Shown: one piece after another, positions 37,478 to 47,600 of the stretch
How positions within the stretch are numbered: the first letter of the stretch is position 1
Layout: every line of letters begins with the position of its first letter
Translations under genes and position numbers: made by a program
The notes under the pieces: model-generated
What the model saw: only the letters and a program-made list of their open reading frames with translations
Databases searched by the model: none
What the model was told of the DNA's origin: nothing
Assembly (NCBI RefSeq): GCF_002179965.1
Contig: NZ_NGUQ01000037.1
Span: 1 to 64,000 of the forward strand
DNA length: 64,000 bases
Direction: 5' to 3'
Source of the DNA: Pandoraea sp. PE-S2T-3
GTDB taxonomy: Bacteria > Pseudomonadota > Gammaproteobacteria > Burkholderiales > Burkholderiaceae

Positions 37478-38659
37478 ATGCAACGAGACGTCGTGATCGT
37501 CAGTGGTGTACGTACGGCCATCGGTGATTTTGGTGGCAGCCTGAAGGATTTCGCGCCGACCCAGCTCGGCGCGATCGTTGCCCGCGAAGCCATGGCGCGC
37601 GCGGGTGTTGGCGGTGAAGACGTCGGTCAGGTCGTCTTCGGCAACGTCATCCATTCCGAACCCAAAGACATGTATCTGGCGCGCGTGGCCTCGATCGAGG
37701 CCGGCGTGAGCCAGCACGCCCCGGCCATGACCGTGAACCGCCTGTGCGGCTCGGGTCTGCAAGCGGTGGTCTCCGCTGCGCAGTCGATCCTGCTTGGCGA
37801 CACCGACATTGCAATGGCCGGCGGTGCCGAGAGCATGAGCCGCGCGCCGTACGTGATGCCGGGCGCACGCTGGGGCACGCGCATGGGCGAATCGCGGCTC
37901 GTCGACATGATGCTCGGCGCGCTGCACGATCCGTTTGCCAATATCCACATGGGGGTGACGGCCGAGAACATCGCGAAGAAGTGGGACATCACGCGCGAAG
38001 ATCAGGACCGTCTCGCCGTGGAGTCGCACCAACGCGCGGCACGCGCCATGGCCGCCGGCTACTTCAACGACCAGATCGTGCCGATCACCATCAAGTCGAA
38101 GAAGGGCGACGTGGCCTTCACGACCGATGAACACGTGCGTGCGGACGTCACGCTGGAAGACATGGCCAAGCTGCGCCCCGTGTTCCAGAAAGACGGCACG
38201 GTCACCGCCGGCAACGCGTCGGGCCTGAACGACGCCGCTGCTGCCCTCATCCTGATGGAGCGTGCCGAAGCGGAACGCCGCGGCGCCAAGCCGCTCGCGC
38301 GTCTGGTCAGCTACGCGCATGCCGGCGTCGATCCGAACTACATGGGCATCGGCCCGGTGCCGGCTTCACGCAAGGCATTGGAGCGTGCAGGCCTGAAGGT
38401 GAGCGATATCGACGTGGTCGAAGCCAACGAGGCGTTTGCCGCGCAAGCCTGCGCCGTCACGCGCGATCTGGGCTTCGACCCGGCCAAGGTCAACCCGAAC
38501 GGCTCGGGCATCTCGCTGGGCCACCCGATCGGCGCCACGGGCGCACTGATCACCGTGAAGGCTTTGCATGAATTGCAGCGCATCGGCGGCCGTTATGCGC
38601 TCGTGACGATGTGCATTGGCGGCGGGCAGGGCATTGCCGCCGTGTTCGAGCGCGTGTAA
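37478..38659 (+). CDS. bktB: beta-ketothiolase BktB
   Basis: A 393-residue thiolase, paralogue of PhaA. Active residues Cys90 (NRLCGSGL), His349 (GHPIGATG) and Cys379 (CIGGGQG). Whole stretches (VVSAAQ, ESMSRAPY, NASGLNDAAAA, KVNPNGSGISLGHP) follow C. necator BktB, which also makes 3-ketovaleryl-CoA and supports PHBV copolymer synthesis. GGAGAAGAG precedes ATG 37478. A hairpin separates it from metC. Confidence 0.92.
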   Translation: MQRDVVIVSGVRTAIGDFGGSLKDFAPTQLGAIVAREAMARAGVGGEDVGQVVFGNVIHSEPKDMYLARVASIEAGVSQHAPAMTVNRLCGSGLQAVVSAAQSILLGDTDIAMAGGAESMSRAPYVMPGARWGTRMGESRLVDMMLGALHDPFANIHMGVTAENIAKKWDITREDQDRLAVESHQRAARAMAAGYFNDQIVPITIKSKKGDVAFTTDEHVRADVTLEDMAKLRPVFQKDGTVTAGNASGLNDAAAALILMERAEAERRGAKPLARLVSYAHAGVDPNYMGIGPVPASRKALERAGLKVSDIDVVEANEAFAAQACAVTRDLGFDPAKVNPNGSGISLGHPIGATGALITVKALHELQRIGGRYALVTMCIGGGQGIAAVFERV

Positions 38660-38671
38660 GTTACACCCCGG

Positions 38672-38693
38672 GGGCCGGCGCTGTTGCCGGCCC
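38672..38693 (+). repeat. intercistronic hairpin between bktB and metC
   Basis: Perfect GGGCCGGC / GCCGGCCC with a 6-base loop, no T-run. It may protect the bktB mRNA end or weakly terminate. Confidence 0.45.
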
Positions 38694-38712
38694 GTGTGAT
38701 TCCGGAGCTGTG

Positions 38713-39939
38713 ATGACGCAAGACAACCGCAAGCCCTCTGGGGCGCTCGACAAGCCGGACGCCAACGGCTGGCACTGGCAAACCAATATCCTCCACGCCG
38801 ACACCCAGTTGCCTGCCGGTTTTGCCGCGATGCCTGTGCCCGTGGCGCGCGCCTCGACGGTGATCTTCCCCGATCTGGCCGCCATGCGTGCGCTGGACTG
38901 GAAGAACGACAGCCAGTGGCGCTACGGCCTGCATGCCACGCCCACGTCGATGGAACTGATGCGGCGTCTGGCGGCGCTCGAAGGCGGCAAGCACTGCCTG
39001 TTGTTCCCGTCCGGTCTGGGCGCCATCTCCAATGTCTATTTCGGCCTGATCCAGTCGGGCGACGACGTGCTGATTCCCGACAATGCCTACAGCCCGAACC
39101 GTGAGCACGGCGACTGGCTGCAAGCCTCATTCGGCATCACCGTGCGCTACTACGACCCGCTGATCGGCGACGGCATCGGCGCGCTGATTCAGTCGAACAC
39201 CAAACTGATCTGGCTGGAAGCGCCGGGTTCGGTGACGATGGAAGTGCCGGACATCCCCGCGATTGCCCGCGTGGCGCGCGAGCGCGGTGTGCTGACGGCG
39301 ATCGACAATACCTACTCGGCAGGCATCGCATTCCGCCCGTTCGATCACGGGGTGGACATTTCCGTGCAGGCGCTCACCAAGTACCAATCGGGCGGCAGCG
39401 ACGTGCTGATGGGCTCGGTGGTGACCATCGATGACGACGTGCACCATCGCCTGAAGCAAGCCCGTATGCGCATGGGTGTGGGCGTGTCGGTGGACGATTG
39501 CAGTCTGCTGCTGCGCAGCCTGCCGAACATGCAACTGCGCTTTGAAGCCCATGACCGTGCGGCGATGACGCTGGCCACGTGGCTCAAGACGCGCCCTGAA
39601 ATCGTCGCCGTGCTGCATCCGGCCTTCGAAGACTGCCCGGGCTATCAGAATTTCCGCCGCGACTTTACCGGCGCGGGCGGCTTGTTCTCGGTGGTGTTCG
39701 ACGAACGCTATTCGCAGGCGCAGATCGATGCCTTCATCGAGGCGCTGCGTCTCTTCAAGATCGGCTTCAGCTGGGGCGGAGCCCACAGTCTGGTGGTGCC
39801 GTACCGCGTGCCTTCCATGCGCACGGCGATGCCTTGGCCGCACAAGGGTGCGCTCGTGCGCTTCTATATCGGTTTGGAAGATGTGCGCGATCTGCAAGCT
39901 GATATCGAAACCAGCCTGAGCGCCCATCTGGCCGGGTAA
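38713..39939 (+). CDS. metC: cystathionine beta-lyase
   Basis: A 408-residue PLP enzyme of the Cys/Met metabolism family. PLP Lys223 is in ALTKYQSGGSDVLMG; other family motifs are YGLHATPTSMELMRRLAALEG and the C-terminal RFYIGLEDVRDLQADI. Cleaves cystathionine to homocysteine, ammonia and pyruvate. ATG 38713 is chosen over upstream frame starts because GGAG lies just before it and the alignment to the family starts there. Only 53 bases after bktB. Confidence 0.88.
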   Translation: MTQDNRKPSGALDKPDANGWHWQTNILHADTQLPAGFAAMPVPVARASTVIFPDLAAMRALDWKNDSQWRYGLHATPTSMELMRRLAALEGGKHCLLFPSGLGAISNVYFGLIQSGDDVLIPDNAYSPNREHGDWLQASFGITVRYYDPLIGDGIGALIQSNTKLIWLEAPGSVTMEVPDIPAIARVARERGVLTAIDNTYSAGIAFRPFDHGVDISVQALTKYQSGGSDVLMGSVVTIDDDVHHRLKQARMRMGVGVSVDDCSLLLRSLPNMQLRFEAHDRAAMTLATWLKTRPEIVAVLHPAFEDCPGYQNFRRDFTGAGGLFSVVFDERYSQAQIDAFIEALRLFKIGFSWGGAHSLVVPYRVPSMRTAMPWPHKGALVRFYIGLEDVRDLQADIETSLSAHLAG

Positions 39940-40063
39940 GCCACCCGGCGTCGATTCGCTGCGTGCCAGTTGACTGACGGCAGAGCGCGAATTCCGTGTA
40001 TGACGTGCCAAACGGTCGCACACCTGTGCGTGTCCGATCGTTTGGCACTGACCTGACTCCGCC

Positions 40064-43000
40064 CTAGTGTTCCTTGTTACTCGTCCGGATCGACCCGTCG
40101 GGCGCTTGCCATTGCGCACTCGCAGGAAGACTCAACGCTTCGGCGGCTCGCGCACTCGCGGACGTCGACGGTTTGCTCAGGTTCGCGTGCCGCACGACCA
40201 GCGCTTCCGTCTTGTCGTTGCTACTGAGTGCGTCCTTCCGATCCTGAAGTTGGGGCAAAGTGGTGCCTTGCAGGTACCGAAGCCGTTCCGCGATGTTTTC
40301 CGTCGCCGCATTGCTCCGCGCGTTGGCCTCTCGTTCGGACTTGGCTTCAGCCTCTTGTCCCGCCTTTTTTGAAGCTTTTTCTCTGGACAATTCGTTGGCG
40401 GCCGCAAGTGCCGCATAGCCCCCGTTTTGGTGCAACAACTGGGTTTGCTTTTTGATGGTTTCCTTTAGCGTCTGCGCAGTGCGGTTGGCAAGTGAGGTCA
40501 CTGTGGCCTTCGATGTCGTGGCAAGTTGCGTCGTCTGTGACATGGCTTCATCACGTTTTGCGGCGGCCGCACGTGTCGTCGCAATGCTCAGGACTTCGGG
40601 CGCGACCCGTTGCTCGGCTTGCTCTGCGACGTCGGCTGTGGGCAACATCTGGCCCTCATCCGGCGAGATCATCTGCCCATGCGTGGCCTTTGCCTTGGCG
40701 ACGTGGTTCTGGAACACCATTTTCACCACGTCCGCGTCGGCCTCCGGGTTGGCGCGAAGGAATTCGACATAGGCCGACACTTCCTCGCGGATGATCGCGT
40801 CGCGTGCTTTCTTGCGTGATCTGGCGAGGTCGCGGCCGTAGGCTGGGCCGATGTCGTCAAGCACCTGACGAGCCACTTCCGAGGGCGGATGTTCCCCCGG
40901 CAGTGCTTTTTGCCACGCGTTCTGTACGGCATTGCCGACCATCTCCCGCATGGCCTGCTGTTCGCGGATTGTGATCGTCGGCATGATCTCGTGTAGGCGC
41001 GTTTGCAGGCGATCCGCTTCCAGCCGAAGCAGGATCTTTTCGGTAATCACGCGCCGAATGCCGTCGATGACCGTTGGCACGTCGTGATGTTCGAGCGCCA
41101 TTTCAGGTACCTGCCGCCAGCGGGGACGCAGCCGGAAGACGATGATCGCAGCGCCCAGTCGCCCCTGCGAGGCGAGCAAATCTCGAAATGACGGCATCAG
41201 ACTCTCCGCACGCAACCGGTTCAGCAATGCACGCCGGCAATCACCCGACTCACGGGGGGCGTTCAGAAGTTCGACAAGGAAGCAGGTCTGGCAAGGGGCT
41301 CCCCTGCCAAGCAGCAAACGCAAGACATCGTCGCGTTTGATCGATTTGTCCACCATCTCGTGCAGCAGGTCTGCCCATGCGTGGGCCAACGATTCGAGCG
41401 TTGGCGCGCGATGCCCGAGTAGTGAGGCGTAGACGAGTCCCACTTCGCTCGACAATGCGTTGAGAACGGCACGCGCGGGCAGTGTGTCGTCGTTGACCAG
41501 ACCGGCGAGCAACCGCAAGTAATCGACGTTGACACGAAACGCGAGCTGGTCGGCCCTGTCGCCGTTTGCGAAACGCAGACCGATGGCCAGCTCCTGCAAG
41601 AGTTCAGGTGTCAGCAATCGTCGCGCCGTCAGGCATTTCGCCGTGGTGTCGTTCACCATGCCGTGGGCACGCAGTGCACTTGCGGTGGCGAGAAGCGTTT
41701 GCAGTGTGCGAACCGTTCTGTGAGTGCTGTTCTCCGTAGGGGCGCCGTAATCTCGGTGATAAACGAAATCGACTGAGTGGCCCGTCAGCGTCTGAAGCAT
41801 CGAGAGCGCACTCGCGCACGAGTCGCAGGTGTCGAGCAGACTATTGACATGAATGCTGGTGACGATGGGGCGGCTGCGCATGTCATGCACGATAGCCGCG
41901 GCGATCGTCTGTTCGGAATCCTTCAGGCGGGAGGGGCCGCTTTCCCTGTCGTCGCCAAGCACCGGTAGATCGACCAGGCCGACCGTGTGTGTGCCGGAGA
42001 CGCCTTGCAACGCTCGCGTCATGCGCCGTCTCGCGTCGACGTAGGTGACGTCATCGATCGTGACCTCGTCGGCATCGCCCATCGATTCATGGATGTGCAG
42101 TTTCAGCGTATCGAAACGCTTGCCGCCGGAGGTCGAGAAGTAAAGGACACGGCCGTCTTCGCTGCCGAGCGAGGCGAACGCAATGTTGCCCCCCTGCAAA
42201 TGCGTCTTGAGATCGGTGATGCCTGCGGCGTCGGCGATATTCCACTGGTCGTCGACAGTGAACACGAGGTCCGGACCGAGAATTGTCTGATAGGTGAGCG
42301 CATCGTTGGCGTGCCGCGCGCCATCGAATCGCTCGCGGCTGTCGATGCTGCTCTTGCACATCTCGACGTATCGGTTCTGCACCGGTCCGGACGTGATGAT
42401 TTTGAACGCGAGCGCCTGATCCTGGGCAATCGGCGAAGGATACTGCGAGAGGTGCTGCGACACATTGGCGAAGGTTGGTGTTGGGGTGACCAATTCCGGC
42501 AACGCGTTCAGCCGACTCTTGTACTCGTTGAAAAGATCGATGCAACGTTTGTCCATCGGCACCATCGGGTCCAGACGTCGCAAGTGTCCGGGGAGATTGC
42601 TGGTGCGCATGGTGCCTGCTGCGTAGTACTTGCCCGGATCGGCCTCGACGACGACATGGGGCGACATGCCGCCGATTCGAAAACCGTTCACGGTCTTCCG
42701 GAACGGCACGCCGTCGACAATGTCGTCTAGCTCGACCTGCGTGAGTTCAAAGTCAAGCGGCGTGAACTGGCTGTTGGAGAGATCGGCCTGCGTGGGTACG
42801 CGAGGTATCGGCAAGGGACTGGTGGGGGTTCCCTTGATGGACTGACGGTAGACCGGCTTCGGGGGAAGCGCCAGATTTCGGGTGTCCTCGTCTCCCAAAT
42901 AACGCTTGTGGGCTTGCTTGCCCGTTACCCTCACGTATTTTTCGTCGTGGACAAAAAGGCCTTGCGGATGCGCCGGGAGGCCTGAAGCATCTATCGCGAA

Positions 43001-43327
43001 TACGGTGCCGGGTGTGACGGTGACCTGCGACATAAGATCTGCCGCGCCGCTGGTCGACGTTGACGGGATCGCCGTGTCGCCTCGCACGCGTCCTGTCGTC
43101 TCTTCGGGGAGGAAGTCCCTGAGCGCCGGGCGCGAAGTGCTTGCGTGAAGTTTGGGCCACGCAGGCTGCGACGCCGGCGCTTTCGCGGGCGTGCAGAGCG
43201 TGGCGGTGGTCGTTGCATTCGGGGCGCGCAGGCGAAAACCGTCGCGAGTGCTCGTGCACGGCGACTCAGACCCGGCGGGCGGAGGTGCCGCAGGCGTCGA
43301 CGTGCGGACAATGGACGAAGGATTCAT
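40064..43327 (-). CDS. large predicted effector with toxin-type deaminase core
   Basis: A 1087-residue protein I cannot assign to a named full-length family. The first about 75 residues are Ser/Thr/Pro-rich with few acidic residues, as in secreted effectors; no signal peptide is seen. Residues about 380-525 look like a deaminase of the bacterial toxin type: a GGNIAFASL strand, then Asp470-Ser471-Glu472 at a helix start, a strand SIHVNSLLDT, Cys501-x2-Cys504 and a final strand VDFVYHRDY. DSE replaces the usual HxE, as I recall from the BURPS668_1122 (Toxin-deaminase) group. Residues about 540-900 are helical; about 960-1040 is Ala/Lys/Glu-rich coiled coil. No immunity-like gene adjoins. Convergent with metC; 109 bases downstream of serB on the same strand. 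Confidence 0.7.
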   Translation of the reverse strand: MNPSSIVRTSTPAAPPPAGSESPCTSTRDGFRLRAPNATTTATLCTPAKAPASQPAWPKLHASTSRPALRDFLPEETTGRVRGDTAIPSTSTSGAADLMSQVTVTPGTVFAIDASGLPAHPQGLFVHDEKYVRVTGKQAHKRYLGDEDTRNLALPPKPVYRQSIKGTPTSPLPIPRVPTQADLSNSQFTPLDFELTQVELDDIVDGVPFRKTVNGFRIGGMSPHVVVEADPGKYYAAGTMRTSNLPGHLRRLDPMVPMDKRCIDLFNEYKSRLNALPELVTPTPTFANVSQHLSQYPSPIAQDQALAFKIITSGPVQNRYVEMCKSSIDSRERFDGARHANDALTYQTILGPDLVFTVDDQWNIADAAGITDLKTHLQGGNIAFASLGSEDGRVLYFSTSGGKRFDTLKLHIHESMGDADEVTIDDVTYVDARRRMTRALQGVSGTHTVGLVDLPVLGDDRESGPSRLKDSEQTIAAAIVHDMRSRPIVTSIHVNSLLDTCDSCASALSMLQTLTGHSVDFVYHRDYGAPTENSTHRTVRTLQTLLATASALRAHGMVNDTTAKCLTARRLLTPELLQELAIGLRFANGDRADQLAFRVNVDYLRLLAGLVNDDTLPARAVLNALSSEVGLVYASLLGHRAPTLESLAHAWADLLHEMVDKSIKRDDVLRLLLGRGAPCQTCFLVELLNAPRESGDCRRALLNRLRAESLMPSFRDLLASQGRLGAAIIVFRLRPRWRQVPEMALEHHDVPTVIDGIRRVITEKILLRLEADRLQTRLHEIMPTITIREQQAMREMVGNAVQNAWQKALPGEHPPSEVARQVLDDIGPAYGRDLARSRKKARDAIIREEVSAYVEFLRANPEADADVVKMVFQNHVAKAKATHGQMISPDEGQMLPTADVAEQAEQRVAPEVLSIATTRAAAAKRDEAMSQTTQLATTSKATVTSLANRTAQTLKETIKKQTQLLHQNGGYAALAAANELSREKASKKAGQEAEAKSEREANARSNAATENIAERLRYLQGTTLPQLQDRKDALSSNDKTEALVVRHANLSKPSTSASARAAEALSLPASAQWQAPDGSIRTSNKEH

Positions 43328-43436
43328 GGACTTGCGCTGGCTCGCGTCGAAGGAGTGTCGAGCAAGCGTGGCAAGTTGTCCGCAGCGAAACTTTCATGAT
43401 TCGCTCAGCGTTCCCGAGTGTGGGAATGTGCCCGCG

Positions 43437-44333
43437 TCAGTCCTTGCGAAACAGCGACAGCAGAGCGTCGAGCCCCACGTGATTGAACGCGACCGAGGCG
43501 CGCTCGCGCACGACCGGCTTGGCGCGGAACGCGACCGACAGCCCGGCGATGGCCATCATCTGCAAATCGTTCGACCCGTCGCCCATGACGATGGCTTGCG
43601 AAGGCGTTGCACCGAACTGTGCGGCGACTTCGGCGACCGTACGCGCCTTCACTTCGGCGTTGACGATCTCACCGATCACGCGGCCGGTCAGCTTGCCGTC
43701 GACGATCTCCAGCGTGTTGGCGCGGGTGACGTCGAGATTCAGCCGGGCTTTCAGCCGATCGGTGAAGAACGTGAAGCCGCCTGAGACGAGCAGCGTCTTG
43801 ATGCCCAGCGCTTGCACGCCGCGCAGCATGTTTTCGGCACCCGGTGAGAGTTGCAGGCGTTCCTCGTAAACCTTTTCCAGCGCGCTCGCATCCAGCCCTT
43901 TGAGCAGGGCGACGCGGCGCGTGAGGCTTTCGTTGAAGTCCTTGATCTCGCCGCGCATGGCGGCTTCGGTGATCGCCGAGACTTCGGCCTTCAGGCCGCA
44001 GTAATCGGCGATCTCGTCGATGCACTCGATGGTGATCAACGTCGAGTCCATGTCCATCGCCACCAGCTTGAAATCCGACAGGCGGCGCGCGCTGTCGACC
44101 AGCACGGCGTCGACACCGTGGGCCTGCGCGAAAGCCGCCATGGCGGTGCGCAGCGCCGGCGTATCGGTGACATCGGCCACGCGTGCTACGCCCGGTGCGA
44201 ACGTCGGGGTGGCGCCGGGGACGAGCGCCCGGATGCCGTCGGTCAGGGCCGACAGATTCACGGCGCCGGACGGGTTGCCCGCGTGGGCGGCTTGGGGCGG
44301 GGTGGCACCCAGAATGACGAGATCGTTGGCCAT
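43437..44333 (-). CDS. serB: phosphoserine phosphatase SerB
   Basis: About 298 residues from ATG 44333 (MANDLVILG); a GTG at 44366 would add 11. An N-terminal ACT-like regulatory region (about 1-85) precedes the HAD core: nucleophile motif DMDSTLITIECIDEIAD, the ecdDFNESLTRRVALLKG cap, LLVSGGFTFFTD and VMGDGSNDLQMM. Final step of serine synthesis. An ATTCTA at 44424-44429 reads TAGAAT on the minus strand and may be its -10. The effector-like gene follows 109 bases later and could be read through. Confidence 0.93.
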   Translation of the reverse strand: MANDLVILGATPPQAAHAGNPSGAVNLSALTDGIRALVPGATPTFAPGVARVADVTDTPALRTAMAAFAQAHGVDAVLVDSARRLSDFKLVAMDMDSTLITIECIDEIADYCGLKAEVSAITEAAMRGEIKDFNESLTRRVALLKGLDASALEKVYEERLQLSPGAENMLRGVQALGIKTLLVSGGFTFFTDRLKARLNLDVTRANTLEIVDGKLTGRVIGEIVNAEVKARTVAEVAAQFGATPSQAIVMGDGSNDLQMMAIAGLSVAFRAKPVVRERASVAFNHVGLDALLSLFRKD

Positions 44334-44667
44334 CTTGAAGGAAAAGTTCGGCAAAGGTGCAGCCACTGGCGTGTGTCATGTCGCGGGCCGGTTTCCGGCG
44401 CGCACACCGCGGGCGCGACCGACATTCTACCGGGTTGCCGCTACGCGGGGCGGACTCCGGCGCCAACGGTGAGTGGAAAGGACGCATGGGGCTTTGCCGC
44501 AAACCACGTGCCGGCAGACGCCGGACTGCGGCGATGAGCGAAACGTGACAGCGCCCAAGCCGGCACCCGCCAGAAGATTGGCATCGAATTATCGAATTGC
44601 GGACACCGATGGCGTGACGTGGGCACGCTTGGGAGGGGCCTGCCTGACCCGTTTGTTAGGAGCTCAT
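44334..44667. other. divergent region between serB and the giant-gene cluster
   Basis: No gene is supported; a frame open from 44473 is a continuation of the giant gene upstream of its likely start. It holds the possible serB -10 (44424-44429, minus) and a duplicated ATCGAATT near 44583-44598. No good promoter for the giant genes is visible. TAGGAG at 44657-44662 serves ATG 44668. Confidence 0.4.
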
Positions 44668-47600
44668 ATGCGGATAGATACGACGCGCGGCTGTCCTGCG
44701 TGGCAATTGCAGGGGGCAGAGGTCGCGGCCGATGCGGCAGCGCGCCTGCGCCACCTTTGGCAAGCGCAGGCACACCTGCCGTTGCCACTGTCGGTGCGCG
44801 GTATGGACTGGCGTGCGCAGACGGTGTTCTGGCTACTGGCAGCGCCGGAACGCTGGGGCGTGCTGGGCGCCATACTGGCGCCTCGGCTCCTCGCAGGCAG
44901 CGGCCGGACCGGTATCGCCGGCATCTTGGAGATGTTGGACACATCGGGCGCGAGCGTCGAACGAATCGAGCTCGCCGCGACGCCTCAGGGGGCAGTCGTT
45001 GAAGCCGGGTCAGGCTTGCAACTCTGCCGTGACGGTGATCGCTTCGGTGTCTGGCGCAATGGTGCCGTCGATTGGCCCGACGCGGGCAAGCGTTACGGCG
45101 GCCTGTGCCACGCGCTGGTGGCCACGGTGACTGGGAGCGATGTCGCCGGCGTGGCGGACGACGATGTCAGGCCGATGATCGAGTCGCTGCCCGCGATCGT
45201 TTGCGATACCCCCGACACGGCCGTCGCCTTGTGGCAGGAACTCATGGGCAGCGAGCCCACGCAGGCGCGTTGCGACAGCGTGCCGATGCCGGCCGGCGCG
45301 ATGCTCCAGCGCGGCTTGTTTTGGGCGGCAGGCGGCGTGGCAGCGTACGCGCTGGAGGCTGGCGGTGCGCCGGGGCTGACGGCGATATCGGCAGTTTCCG
45401 CGATATCGGCGGGCGCGCTGGAGGCTATCGCATTGACCGAGGCCGTGGTACGTCTGTCATGCGCCGGCGCAGACCCGGCGGAGCGGGCGAAATACGAAGC
45501 GGCACTGGCGCTCGCGTTACCGCCGCTGGCGCGCGCCGACATCAAAGGGCTGATGGCGCGGCTCGAAGGCGCCGGCGCGGACGTGGATTTCTTCCATCTG
45601 ACCGGTGCGCTGCGCCGCAGACTGGCGGCGCGCGCACCCGGCCAGACGGCAGGCGACGTGATCGCCCGGTTTTCTGTGCGCGATATCGAACGGGCCGCAC
45701 GGGAGAACGCGTGGCGCGCGCGAGCGTGCGCGCCGGTCAGCCGCCCGGGTGGTGAGCAGCTATTGCGAATGCTGCTGGAGCTGGCACACGAGAGCGGGCT
45801 TCTGCGAGCATGGGGAAACGCGCAGGAAATTTCCACCGAGCCCTATGCCAGACGCGTCGCGCACTGGAACCACCAACTCGACATCTGGGACCGGCAAGCG
45901 TCGACGCAACGGCGCGCCGCTGTCGTGCATGTGGCGCGCAATGCGACCGCACACGCGCCGGCATTCGGTGTGACGGCGAGTGCGCACGAGGCGGTCGACC
46001 TGCCGAACGGCTGCGACACCAGTGACACCCCCAGCGACGCCACCGATCCACTGCTCAATGCGGCGATCGCCATCACGTCGTCCGGGATCGGCGCGGCGTT
46101 ACGGCAGGGGGCGCAATCGCGCGCGGTGCAGTTGGCCGGCGTGGGACTCGCGGGGACGACCGCCCTTGCCGTCGGCCGATACGCGTACGAAGGCACCCGG
46201 GCGTGGCTACAGCGTGAAAGCGATGTTCCCATCGACGATCTGACGCCGGGCGAAGCCTACCGGCATGGGCGCGCCGAGGCGTCGCGCGGCTTGCAGGACA
46301 GCCTGAATCTCGACCAGTTGCTGGCGCTCAGCCGATGGCTGCTTTGGAAAGAGAGCGAGGCCGACCAAGCGGCCATGACGGCGGCCTACACCGCGGAATT
46401 GTTCAGCAACGTACTCGCCCGGCGCACCAACGGCAGCGTGCCCGCGAACCTCTCGGCGTTGCTGTCGGCGCCGGTCGTCGTGCGGTATCGCGAGACTCCG
46501 TTTCCGGTGGGCGGGGCGGGTTACGGCGTGCCCCACGGAACACTCCTGACCTACAAGACCTTTACGCTTCAGGACATCGCGCTCGGTCAGCACTTCCGCG
46601 AAGAGTTTCTGAAGATCGCCGGTGGCCGCCGCGTCAATTCGGTGAACGCGATCGGTAATGCCACCGACGTCGCCAGCGTGTTAAGTGAAGTCGACACGGA
46701 TGCCTTCCGGCAGGCGCTATACGATCAGGACACCGCGCACATCAACGATCTGAGCCGGTCCCCGGCCGCCATCGGTGCCTTCTCGCAGTACATCAACGCA
46801 CGGGCCTTCCACACGGTCATGCAGGCGATGTCGACGGCATCTCACAACCAAAGCGAACCGATCGCCACGCAATCGGCGGCCGAGTACGAGACGATGCAGA
46901 CACTGCAACTGGTGACGTTCCAGAAGTGTGTCGTGGCGGGCCTGCTGGCGGCAGTGCACAGCAACGGCGCCTCCGCGTTGTTGATTTCGCTCAAGCACGG
47001 CACCTCGCTCTGGTGGGATGCCACCGTCGAGACAACCGACGCGTTTCGCGATTTCATGCGCAGCCACCTGTCGGTCATCGAGCGGGAGCGACTCGAAAAC
47101 CCGCTGCGTATCGACGATCTGTATTTCCGGATCGGCCCGCCCCCTGAGGTCCCGGAATTGTGCCGTGTCAGCGTGGCCGAGCCGCAGCCCCAACTCGACG
47201 AGGCGCAGGCGCTTGCGCTCAGCCCCGGCGTGCGCACGTTCCTGCTGTCGTTGACCTACTTCGATCCCGATTTCAAATTCCTCCCCAGCGATGCCATTCA
47301 CGAACAACTGTGGCAGGCGGAAATTCGGGCCTTCCGGGATAACCTCGACGTCAAGATCGTGACCCGGCAGGCCCGCGACGAGCGCGATTGGGAGCAAGTG
47401 AAGCAGGCCATGTTTCAGGCATCGAGTGCGTTTTTCCCGTTGCTGTTCGGTGCTTTCCCGGGCTCGCCGCTGGTCGCACCGATTGTCTTCGGTACCTCGG
47501 TCGGTGCGGGCGTAGCGTCGATGTTATCGATCGCACAAAGCACGGAGAAGGCGGACATTCGGGACTTGCGCAAGGCACACAGCGAGTTGCAGTTCGGCGG

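Noticed and set aside
43328-43436. TTCG-N16-TTCG (HrpB-type box) upstream of the effector-like gene
   Set aside because: Two TTCG occur on the minus strand but about 34 bases apart, not 16, so no HrpB-type box can be claimed.
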